64,000 nt of DNA from Himantopus leucocephalus (lineage: Eukaryota; Chordata; Aves; Charadriiformes; Recurvirostridae): contig RSEF01000001.1 in NCBI GenBank assembly GCA_003993805.1, positions 100,168,414 to 100,232,413 on the forward strand, given 5' to 3'. Below, piece by piece: positions 1-10,600 of this stretch. The number at the start of each line of letters is the position of its first letter. Positions within the stretch are counted from its first letter, which is position 1. A program made the position numbers and the translations under genes. A model generated the notes under the pieces. It did not search any database and was not told the DNA's origin. It worked only from the letters and a program-made list of their open reading frames with translations.

Positions 1-96
1 AAAAAAAGGAGGGGGGAGAAGGAGGGGAGGAAAAAAAATTTATTAAAAAAAAAAAAAGAGAGAGAGAGAGAAAAGAAAGAGGGGGAACAGAAGAAT
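1..96 (+). repeat. Purine-rich low-complexity tract with (AG)n
   Basis: Nearly uninterrupted A/G on the + strand, with a pure AG dinucleotide run at about 57-70. A second G-rich purine-biased stretch covers about 346-470. Simple sequence, not coding. Confidence 0.8.
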
Positions 97-2459
97 GAAA
101 ACAGACCCAAGGGGCAATAGTCCCTCGAGCCATTTCACTGCATTACAATGAATATGGACTCTATTAAGCTCCGTTCTGCCTGTTAGTGTTTCCCAGGGCA
201 ACACAGCTCCCATATGGCAAGCATGCAGCAGATTAGGGTAGGCCTCCGGGCTTCATTGAGGGCCTGAGGCTTGACTGGCAGTTGAACCCCATCCTCCCCC
301 CCCCCTCCTCACACTTGACACTGCCTGTGTTTATCTAAAGCAAANNAAGGGGGCATTTGGGGGGTTATTGTCCCGGGCAATGGGAGAGGGCAGGGAGAGG
401 GATGGGGGGGTGATGAGGGAGGGAGGTGGGATGGAGGAGAAAAGGGGTGGGGGGGCGCAGCCCCTCATACATATTCAGGAGGGGTCTTGAATGGGCAGAG
501 GAGAAATAAAGCAGATGGAATTCATGTTAAAGAACAGCCACAATCGCCCTCCAAAAACAAGGAGAGAAAAGCGGGCAGCCTTAAAGGAGCGTAGGGAGCA
601 GCGTTTATCCAATTAGCAGGGTTGTCAAATTGAATTTACTCAGAATGGAGGGGGAAGCCGAGGGGGGGGGAGGGAAGGAGGGAAATTAAGTGTCTAGGGC
701 ATGGGGGGAGCACGATATTGAAGAAAGGACTCGGGTTTTCTTTCTTTCTTATGCTTTAGCCTTGTCTTTTCAAGGGCTGGAGCTGTTTTCGGGGCGCGCC
801 AAGGGGCAGCAAAAGCCAGTGTGCATACTCTGTTTTAGCACAGGGCTCCTTTCCTGGTAGCTGCGCAAAAAGGGAGGCGTATCCTGCGGGGCAAGGCTAT
901 CCTCCCATCTCTGGCCCGCGTGCAGCATCGCTGTCTCAGGCTGGCGGGTCCAACCACCCTGGGACCACCATGCCACAGGCATCACCCAAGGCAAGCTGCA
1001 CTCGCTGCAGTGCCACCACTGTGGTGACACTGGGGAGCTTGTGGCCGGCGTGAGGGTGGCATTTTGTTCTTCAAGCAGTCTCACGCTTGCTGGCTGATGA
1101 AGTGTCAATGTGAAGGGGTTTTGCTGGCGCTCGGCAAAGTCAGCCTGATCAACGCCCGCTGGAAAGTGGCACTCATTTCACAGGAACTGTTGGATGGAGA
1201 GGTGCCAGAAAACACAGGCGTTGGGGCTTCAGGGGTGCGAGCAAAAGTCAGACGGGCGATGGGAAGGCTTTGCATCCTGTTGCTAATTTGAAGCCAGCGC
1301 GCCTGGTCCCCTCCCTAGTGATACCACAGGCGGTTGTGGAAAGGAGCTGCCCAGGGCAGTAGCTTTGTCTTGAGGAAGACAGGGGGGAAAAAAGTCACAA
1401 AGATCACTGCATGTTTTGTTTGATTTGTTGCTGGTTTGGTTTGCATGAGCAGTTCTGTTCAAGGAAAAAGCTGTTTTACCTGCGAATTTAGTTTATTTTT
1501 TAAAGAGGTGTCTATCGCCATTGAATTGCTCAGGACTTGCTTGGAAAAAATCTGTGGTTCTTTTTTAGGGTCACCCAGTGCCCAAGCGCAGTTTGTAGTT
1601 TGCAGGCGAACTCGCTCATCTGCATGGTGGTGGTGCCATGCCAGTTTTTGCTCTGGATATTTTCCTTCTCCCAACTATAAGCATGAATTTATCCCAGGCT
1701 TTCTCTGTTGCAGCTTCTTGATGGACTCGCTGAGCTCACAAGTAGCCAGTAAGAGAGTCTTTTTTGCCTAATCACTTTAAAAAAAGGGAGGGGGGGAACT
1801 CCTCACACAGTTGATCAAGGGGCAATGCTAACAAGGGCTAACAGAGCTAATGCACTCTGAAGTCAGGAGCTTTCAGTGCTATAGAGGGAAGCAGGCAAGC
1901 TTTTATCCCTGTTTGCATGTACACTGTGCTACCTCCTTGACTTTAAACACAGCAGTGTAAGTAAGGTTGTATGCTGCCTGCCTCTGCCCCCTCCTGACAC
2001 CACCCGCTTCCCGTTCGGGATCCTGCCTCTCCCTACAGCATCTGCATCCCCATCCCTGTTGGATGCCTGTGCTGTTACGTGGGAGAGGGAGTCTCCTGCT
2101 GCAAACCTCTCCTTTTCCAAACCCTTTCAGAGTGAGTGAATATAACTTAAAGGTGTGAAATTAGTGCTTGGAGTGCGGGTGGGGGTTGGTAGAGGTTAAA
2201 TTTGCTCTCTGGGATGGTTTTTGTTTGATGGTTTTGAAGAAGTAGTCTGCTTCAGGGGTGCACAGATTGCCATCCATGCCCAGGAATCATGTGGACACTT
2301 TGCAGCTGACCTGCTCAGGTGTGTCACCTTTTTTTTCAGCTAGAGGATTATACAGTTGTGTGGTGGTTTTTTTTCAGATGGGACATCAAATATTTCGGAT
2401 CAAAGGACAACTTGCCTGATGGGATAAAGGTCCCAGTCAGAGAGCTTTTGGTTTCCAGT

Positions 2460-2555
2460 CCTGCCATTGCTTTATTGTATAACCTTGGGCCAGGTTGGCT
2501 TCCTCTTCTAACCCTCAGGTTCCCTCATTTGTAAAGAAAAGGGGTACTGTGGCTC
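2460..2555 (+). repeat. MIR-like SINE remnant
   Basis: The order TATAACCTTGGGC, CTTCCTCTTCTAACCCTCAG and TTCCCTCATTTGTAAA follows the MIR core (ACCTTGGGCAAG..CCTCAGTTTCCTCATCTGTAAA), with many substitutions. Ancient copy, recognised by eye. Confidence 0.6.
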
Positions 2556-2689
2556 TTTTCTCTTTTACATTTTCTTTTTCAGTGCTTTAAGCTCTATGGG
2601 ACAACAAAAAAAAATACTGTCTTGTATTAAAAACTAATGATTACAAGTAAAATTGGCACGCTGTGCTGTGTAAGACATTTGCTTTTTCT

Positions 2690-2830
2690 GAAGAGCTTAA
2701 GTCTCAATGTATAAAATAGAGAACTGGGAGTATCATTGTCCCTACTTGACCCGTCGGAAATGGAGACCAGCTGCAATGAATTCTCCAGAGTCACCCAGGG
2801 TGTCCCCAGCTGGTAGCCGGACCTGAGTTG
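2690..2830 (-). repeat. MIR-like SINE remnant, reverse orientation
   Basis: On the - strand the segment contains CCTGGGTGACTCTGGAGAA, GGTCTCCATTTCC and GACAATGATACTCCC, the order of the MIR core and 3' part. Very diverged. It lies about 140 bases from a + oriented MIR-like copy. Confidence 0.5.
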
Positions 2831-4009
2831 TTGCAGCCTTTGCCTTAGTGCAAAGCAGCCCCTTCCCCTTCCTGCTGTTCCTCCCCAGCACAAAGAGGGG
2901 CTCGGGGTCCAGCTGCCTGCCACAACCACAAACCGCCCTTGTGTACACTGGCACGCTTGCTGTCCTGGAGGGTAACACCATGGACGCATCCGACCTGACC
3001 CAGTCTACCTCTGCATTTCCCCCCTGCCTGCCCACGGAGCTGGGGTGTGTGGTGCCGGGGCAGAGGCTGGTTCCTATTTGGGAGCCTTGTAAATCACAGA
3101 CAGCATGGCAGTAACAAGGGCTGCTTGGCCGGCCCTTGTTAAGCAGGAGGGGGCTTGGGCCTGTGGGCAGCATTTCCTCAGTAAAACCTTCAGTTTCTAA
3201 TCAGCAAACACCTCTCCCGCTGCCTGCGCTTAATTCAGATCCCTTTTTCCTTTCCAGCTTTATCACCCCCCGCACACGCGCGCGCCTTTCTTCTCTTTTA
3301 TATCTTCACCTCTGGTCTTTCTTTCTTGCTCCGCTCCCTTTGCAGTGCCCTCCATCGCCGTGGCACAGCTGGGGCTGCATGTGGGGGCCTCGGTGGGCTT
3401 TAGGTGTGTGGCGGGAAGCTGAGCCGACAGATTTTACACCCCCACCACCCCCTGTATCTGATGAAGCTCTTGTTAATTTTGTTCTCCTAATGGCCCCTCC
3501 GTTGATTTACTGGGCTGTCTGAAAGGGACTTAGAGCCTTCACTCCACCGACAGGAAATTGTTATTTTAACCTGGCAGGAAAGAATTAAAAATAAATAAAC
3601 AAATATTTTTTGTTTTTCCTCCCCCCCTTGAAGCTCTTTACATGACTTTAACTCTTTATTTTCCCAAATAGCAATTAAGCAGGAGCTGTTGAGGCTGGTG
3701 GCGTCAGTGGCTGCAGAAGTGTTGGCAACCAGGGGTATCTCGTAGTGTACCTGCCTTGGGGAGAGGAGGCAGCAGAGCAGGACGCCGTCATGCAGCAGCC
3801 CTGTGACTCCCGGCGTGGCCCCCTGCCCAGGACCACTGCCTCTGGGAAGGCAACCGGAGCACCTGCAGTCTCCTCCGCCCGCCACCTCTGCCACCTCTCC
3901 CACTGCAGCCTGTTCTGCCCGGCGCTTGTAGAGACGCCAGGCAGATAGAAAGCTGCCTGATTAATAAAGTTCCTTGCTTAGCACTACTGCAGGCTGCTTA
4001 AGGGCAGCA

Positions 4010-4104
4010 TTTTCAAAAGAGGTCAGCTCCCATTTAAGCATCGAAATAAGTTGGTTGCCTATTCAGGAGAGCTCAGCATGTCAAGAACTGAATGCTTTTG
4101 AAAA
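4010..4104. repeat. Short inverted-repeat element (MITE-like)
   Basis: TTTTCAAAAG at 4010-4019 and its exact reverse complement CTTTTGAAAA at 4095-4104 bracket 75 bases. A related GAAATCTGGCC word recurs just downstream. Size and ends suggest a miniature DNA transposon remnant, but no family is assigned. Confidence 0.4.
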
Positions 4105-4472
4105 TCTGGCTTCAATTGTGGAAGCTGAGAATTTCGAAATCTGGCCCTGGATCCTAATAGTTCTTTTGGAATTGATGTTTTCATTCATTTTCCTCATTAT
4201 TTTTATGCTGGCCATTTACTTTTTGTACTTCACTCAGCTGTGAAAGAAATGGCCACATGTCCCTATTTAGAGCTCATATTCTGCCTGGAGGTTTGGGGAG
4301 GTACCATACACTTGTTGCAACACACCTTCTCTCCTCAGCCTGTGCTCAATACTGTTCAATCTGCCCAGTGCTGTAGCCAAATTTTTTGATCTCTCCTTTT
4401 TTCTCCCACCTATTGCCCTTCATCTTTCTACAGACCTGGGGGCAGCCAGTTTAGTTGTCGTATCAATGTGCC

Positions 4473-4481
4473 TGGGTGGTC
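4473..4481 (+). promoter_or_regulatory. Candidate Gli-binding site TGGGTGGTC
   Basis: Exact match to the canonical Gli 9-mer, in the non-coding region before the BOC start codon. BOC expression is known to be reduced by Hedgehog signalling. One such match per 64 kb is close to chance expectation, so function is unproven. Confidence 0.3.
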
Positions 4482-7158
4482 CTAGCTTGCTAAGGGTCCA
4501 TTACACATTTCTGCGCCTTTGGCTTTGCCCTTCTGGCCAGAGGCTCCGAACGACGCAGAGCAGCAGGGAGGTCTGGTTGGGAATGTCTTTGCCTACCCCC
4601 TCCCCCAGCATCGGCTCCAAGGAGCAACTCTTTTCCGTCCAACATTTTTCATCCTGCTGCCAAACCCATCCAGATAGGGGGAATGAGTCAGCTTTGTTCT
4701 GTAGGCTTCCAGCACTGAGGAATAAGACGTTAAGTCCTACCCCAAAATGTTTCTTCTGTGTTGGTGGAAGGCTTTCTATTCCCAGCAACCCTGATGGTGT
4801 GAGGTACAAAAACCGGTTCTTTAAGCCTAAACTAACTCAAAGTCTTTTCCAGATGAGTGTAATTAGTGGCGCATCAGTGGTGTCAACAGTGCCTGTTCTG
4901 GTGCAGACAGACCTCAGGCACTTTTATGGCCATGGTCAGTGGTGGTTTGCCCTAGATGGCTGGGGTGTAACAAAGGGTACTTTGGTGGCTGTCTTATATG
5001 GAGAAATGAAATTGAGTATCTCGGATGCTCTCCAAGCCAATAGCGAAAGGATCTTGTACAACTATATGTGCTGGTTGATGGGGGAAACTCTTCATAGGCA
5101 AATTGTTGAGACTCTCTTCCCTCTTTATGGGGAGGAGAGTGATACCGGGAAGGATGAGGCACCTGGGAGGGATGTTGCTGTGTTGTTGCTTTGGCACTGA
5201 GGATTTCCACATGTAATGGGGCTGTGGGCTGCAGTAGCTAGAATATGAGTCTAGCTGATTTTTCTGAGTGCCTTCAGGGTATACCTAGCCTGGTGTCTGA
5301 TGGTCAAGCTCTGTCCATGCTCGCAGCCACCTAGAAGCCACATAAGGTCATGCCAAGCTTGACCTAACTTACCGTACCCGTCAGTAGGGCTTGTTATCTT
5401 GGGCTCACGGCCACACTAACCATGGCTGGGTAACTCCTGGGAAACAGCTGCCTTGCCTTGAGCCTGCTGGGCGGGCCGGCCAAGTGAGTTCACATCAGCC
5501 TGCAAAGTGCCACATAAATACGCTCTTTGTGGCATTTGCAAAGCTCCAGCTGCAGGTCACTTTACTTGGTGCTGCTTCCTTCTGAAATTGCCAGCTCGCA
5601 AGTGGCTTTTCTTTTTCCTGTTTCTTCCTTGACTTCTCCCTCAAGCAGTGCTTTGGGGGGTGGGGGGATAGCTTGTGAGGCTGTCAGAGGGACAGCCCAA
5701 CTTGCAGAGATGCGTGCAAGCTAGGTGGATTCCTGCTGTCGTGATGTGGACCTCAGCATAGCTAGCCATGGACATTGACTCCGCAGTGTGCTCTTGCACC
5801 TTTGCTGTCACCAGAGGCCAAGCAAAATCATCTGAGAGTAGCTGCGTGAAATTTCCCCAAATCCTGTGGCTCCTTCCTAGCAGTAATCAGCCTCACCTCA
5901 AATGACTTGATGAGCATCTCACGGGGAGCCTGTGGCAGTCTTTACTTCAGGAGTTAGGAGGTTTAATTTTGGAGGTTATGTTTGAAGGAGCTTGTGCCCT
6001 CTTTTTGACTGAGTTGGGTTTGGAAAGGGCGTGCTCAAACAGGCAATGGCTGGGTCAGTGACCATGGTGGAAGTAGGACGTACTGCTCAGCAGAGGCCAG
6101 GTGCTCTTGAGGAGGGTGGTTGCGGTGAATTGTGTATCTGCAGGGGGAGTGGGCAGTATAACTGCTGTTTGGGCTGTCTGTTGGTTTGGTCTTGGGCTTG
6201 TCCCGTGCCAATATAGACGTGTCACAGGAGCAATTCTGAAATGCCGTTGGGACTGACGGGTCATCCTCTTAGCGCTGCAGCTGGAGGGAGCTCAAAATCC
6301 TGTAGCTGCGTTACGATGTTGATAGAGGGAAGTCTCTTTTTGACTTCAGCCCTTTGCCCTTGACTGAAGCTGAATTCAGTCTGACATCTGAGGTGTCTCT
6401 CGGTGCAGCCACTTAGATCTTTAATCTCCCTGACCTGGCTTGTTTGCTTTAGCGTTCATTCATGACAGTCTCTCCGAAACAGCTGCTGCAGTGTGCAGCA
6501 CATCACAGCAATCTGGGTTGTGACGGGTGGCCTTTGGCTTCGAGTTTTTTTGGAGGTTGTTGATGCTTTCAAATGTGAACCTGGTGGTTTGTCTCCAGAC
6601 AGGGTAGTTCATCTCAAAATAAGCAGTGTGTTTCAGGCAGAACAGTTAATCTGAAATCTTTCCCTAGATTGGGTCTCTTAGTTTAGAATAAAGGTGTGTT
6701 ATGCCAAATTAGTGTAATCCGACCTCAGCTCACTGCACTGAATTTAAACAAATTTAGAACTGGGCATTTATTTTTTTCTCCTGAAAAAGTGTACCCTCTA
6801 CTTCAGAATAATTCCTTGCAGAAATGCCCTGAAAAACTTTAACATCTGCTAAAGAGTCCTGTGTGGATTGAAACATAGGTATGCCCAGTAGCAACATGGC
6901 CAGTGTCTCAGGAGGAGACTGTGAAACTGCAGGATCACCTCTGTTTTCATGTAGCTCAGGACTTGTGCTACTCGCTCACTTTTGTGTTCAAGCTAAAATA
7001 TATTCCAGACGCGGCCAAGAAGTGGCAGCAACACTTAGTGAGTATCTCCAGTGACACTCTGTTGGAAGTATTTGTGTTTTGGTCCTGAAAATTGCCTGGT
7101 GTGCATTGCTGGTGCAGTACAGGCATTCACTGTGCCAAGTCTGAAATGGGGAAGGAGA

Positions 7159-7261
7159 GCAACCTGGTCTAGTGGAAGGTGTCCCTGCCCATGGCACAGG
7201 GGGGTTGGAATTAAATGATCTTTAAGGTCCCTTCCAACTCTAACTATCCTATGATTCTATG
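7159..7261 (+). mobile_element. CR1 LINE, 3' tail fragment
   Basis: Contains ACCTGGTCTAGTGGAAGGTG, TTTAAGGTCCCTTCCAACTC and the terminal TATGATTCTATG repeat that marks the avian CR1 3' end. Heavily 5'-truncated, as usual. Confidence 0.9.
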
Positions 7262-7501
7262 TGTCTGTGTGCACATATGTAGATTTGTACCAAGGGCTGA
7301 GGATGGGATGTCTTGGGAGACTCACAACCATGCTTGGGGGAGAGGCTGGAGAAGAGAAATGCTTCATTGTCTGTAGCCTGCTCAGGACACCGGCTCGGGG
7401 AATCCCTGGGAGTTTAGGGATGTTGGTAGAGAAGCCAGGCAGAGCTGGAAAGCAGAGGGAAGTCTGAGGGTTTCATCCATTTTGTCTCTTGTCATCCACA
7501 G

Positions 7502-7589
7502 AATCCGCTGTCGCACCTCCACTGCATCCCCTGAGGCAGCTTATGGGACCCGTCGCTGGGCGCCTCTGCCCCAGGACACACTGCATGGG
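7502..7589 (+). other. BOC: BOC 5' UTR part of the first coding exon
   Basis: A pyrimidine tract ending in CCACAG at 7496-7501 looks like a 3' splice site, so the exon probably begins at 7502 and at least one non-coding exon lies upstream. No in-frame stop separates 7502 from the proposed ATG, so a start in an earlier exon cannot be excluded. The exon start is inferred. Confidence 0.5.
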
Positions 7590-7674
7590 ATGGCAATGAC
7601 AAGTGGAAAGAAGAGACCCATGTGCCCCATCCCTTGCCTCATTCTCGCAGCTGCTAGCTGCTTTGCCAAACTGA
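7590..7674 (+). CDS. BOC: BOC coding exon 1: start codon and signal peptide
   Basis: Encodes 28 residues plus one base. A basic stretch (SGKKRP) precedes a hydrophobic core ([12 protein letters not shown]) and ends CFAKL, aligning with the end of the human BOC leader (CFADL). Two in-frame ATGs lie at 7590 and 7596; I chose 7590 because it has G at -3 and G at +4, but the ATG at 7596 aligns as well with one of the human Met residues. The exon ends at CTGA followed by GTAAGT, leaving phase 1, which fits the next exon. Confidence 0.85.
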
Positions 7675-10600
7675 GTAAGTTTTTGTTCTTACCCTTTTGT
7701 TCCATTTCGTTTATGTTTTGCCTCGAAGCTGGTTAGCATCGCCATACCTCAAGCACAAAGTGGTTTTCTCTCTCCACTGCTTCCTCAATAGCCTTTACCA
7801 AAAGTCTGGGTTCAAACACTCCTCCAGAGGAGAAGGGGTTACAGTTGGAGCTGGACATGTCTGTCTAGTGGTGCCAAGAACAAATGGGGCTGGCGTGCAT
7901 CTCAAAGCACTAGGGTGGGTGCATGGGGAGCTAAGGGGAAGGTGCAACAAAGCAGAAGAGATGAGGAATGCAAAATGTACCAGCACTGCAGTGTTTTTCT
8001 CTGCCTTTCTTTTGCCGAGTCTCACACAGCTTTCTTGTCCCCATTTTTTTCCTCTGTATAGGTGAATCTCTGCAGGTCACAGTGCAACCTGCCTCCATTG
8101 TCCAAAAGCTTGGGGGCCCAGTCAGCCTGGGGTGTGTGGTGGACCCCCCCAGAGTGAACCTCACCTGGAGACTGAACGGGAAGGAGCTGGCTGGATCGGA
8201 CGAGGTGCTGGGTATCCACATCGAGCGGGGGAAACTCATCATCGCAGCTCTCAACAACCACACCGTGGGGCGATACCAGTGCATTGCTCGTGTGCCTGAA
8301 GGAGTCATTGCCAGTGTCCCTGCAGTGGTCACGTTAGCTAGTGAGTAACTGTAGTCCTCCGCCATCCCCTGCATTGCTGAGGCCATCACTCACGCATCTT
8401 CAGAGGCTCATCCACACTCACTTGTTCATGCTGTCATCAAGGGAGGGCTCCTTTGGCTTAGGCCACTTTGTTGCATTTTTAATCGTGGACTGGCTGTCAT
8501 GTTGTAGCCCAGCCATGACCCAAACAGTCCTCCTGCATGGTAGGCTGCAGACCTGTCCTGCAGTGACAGTTTTTGCACAACTACAAAGAGCAGGAAATAC
8601 TTGAGCGATGGGGTTTGTGTGCCTGGTTGGTTCCCTGGTTGTCATGTTGCCCCATCTGGTTGCTGACTTCTTGATTGAGGTTGCTAAAAAATACCTTCAG
8701 GTGCTGATGGCCAAACCGCTGCCTGCTGCAGGGTTGTTGCCAGTGCTGGGTCAGTGTGTGCTAAGTTTTGCTGCCTTCCTGACCCACAGAAAGCAAAGTC
8801 CCTTGCCCTGCTTGTGCTGTGATGGGACCTGCACTTTTTGTGTTGCCCCTGGGTTCATCATAACCGAAGTACCAGCCCCCATGCTCACAGTAAGGAAGGG
8901 TTGGTCTGGCTGTGGTAAGGAGGGCGTGCCTGAGCACCTGTATTAAGTGGCTGGTGACCCTCTGTGCGCCATTGGGAAGATCCCTTGCCAAAATGCAAGG
9001 TGAGGGAGGGAGTGTTGGGAGAACGGGTGCATGGTGATGTTCAAGGCAGAGGCTCTGCTGTCCTCATTTGGTAAGGCAGACACAGAAGTCAGCAGGAGGT
9101 GGGTACAGGAGAGCAGAGTATCTAAAAGCACTCATAACAAGGTTTTTGTCTTTAAGGGGCAGGAGGCTGTATTCATTACCACTGCTGTTGGTGCCAGGAG
9201 GGCACGCTCCACCTTTCCAGGGCTTTGTTCTCTTCCTACGAGGTTGCAGTGGCACGGCAGCAAAGAGCCGCCTTGTTTCTGAGCCACAGCGCTGAGTGAG
9301 GGGCTTTGCTCCTATCCCTGAGCTTACTCAGTGCTCCTCACTGCTGCCCTCTGGCATTGGCAGCAGACCAAGGAGGCGTGTGTGTATGTGAAGGGGTGCC
9401 TTAAGTGGGGAAATTCTCTTACAGGCACCTGGTTTTGGCCAAGACGTTATGCTCAAATGTGAGAAAGTTCTGTCTTTGGATGCAACTGAGAAGGAGCAGC
9501 CCACGCCTGCTTGGAGATGGGGGGGCTCTGTGCGGACCACCCTTGTTTAGGCAATGGAAAGTCTGATCTTCTCGGAGACCCATGCAGTTTTTGGTGGAAC
9601 AAGTGCGTGCAGACGAGACCACCATCCCCTGGCAGTGACAGCCCCCGGGCGTGGAAAGGGCTTCGTCTTCCCAGCACGGGGGAGTTTGGGGCTAAGTCTT
9701 AAGAAAATGAAGAAATGAAGATGTTTGTGTATAGTGGGGGCTGGCTTTGCTCTAACGCCAAGAGCTATTGGCTTGTCACTGATACATTAATCAGGAGTGA
9801 AATGTTTAGGCCGGGCTGGGTGGGAGGAGGAGGTGAGGGAGAGCGAGGGGAGAGTTGCTGAGCTCTGAAGCGGGGTGGGAGGGGGTTGTCACGGGGCCGA
9901 ATCTGTCGGGGGATTTGGCCTGAGCTCCATGCTGAGATTAAGTTTCGGAGAACACATTCCAGAGCAGAAAGGGGGCTGTGTGCGCTGGTGGCCTGATAGA
10001 GGGAAGGAGAGGAGGGGAGAGATGGATGGGATTACCAAGGGCATGGTTTGCATTTAGGAGAGCAGGGTGTGCACAGCTCCTCAGCCTGATTGGTTCCTTC
10101 TTATGCTGATCCCCTTTTCTTTTTTTCCCCTCACCCCAACCCACCACCACCAGCTCTGTCTCCTGGGACAAAGCATGGCTGTTTGACCTATCTGTCCGCT
10201 TTGGTCTAGCGTCAGTGGTGGACAGGAGACAGGTCCTAGAGCACCAGAAGGTCCCACTGTGTCCCTCAGGACAAATAAAAGCCACAACTAAGTAGTTCCC
10301 CAGCCCTCTCCAGGAGGCAGATCACCTTCAGCTACCGGATTGCAACTGGGGAAGGGGGTGCAAAAGATGGGGACTTGGCCATTGCTGTGGTCCCTGCCAT
10401 GACAAAGGCACTACTGCCGAGGGGAGGTGAGGAGCACCGTTCAGTGGAGCTCACAAATCTGGAGCCGGAGGTTGGTTGAACAAACAACTAAACCATCATG
10501 GAGTGCCCCTGTGCTATGCTGCATGGGTCCCCTGTCCTCGAGGGGAACTGGGGATGGCAGAGGCCATGTTCCATACACCCCGACAGCCTCGGGCAATAGA

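Larger units (their letters stand above)
1..7501. other. Non-coding region 5' of the BOC start codon (intron 1 or 5' flank)
   Basis: No coding exon is convincing on either strand; the short open frames lack domain content and splice context. The start is strongly purine-skewed, blocks near 100-260 and 540-660 look like conserved non-coding DNA, and two MIR-like SINEs, a small inverted-repeat element and one CR1 tail are present. A BOC non-coding exon could be hidden here. Confidence 0.6.

Noticed and set aside
4466..5200. 244-residue open frame on the + strand
   Set aside because: It is the longest frame in the 5' non-coding region, but it has no recognisable domain, a mixed composition, and no splice context linking it to BOC.
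9535..9543. GACCACCCT as a second Gli site
   Set aside because: One mismatch from consensus in plain intronic sequence; such near matches are expected many times in 64 kb.
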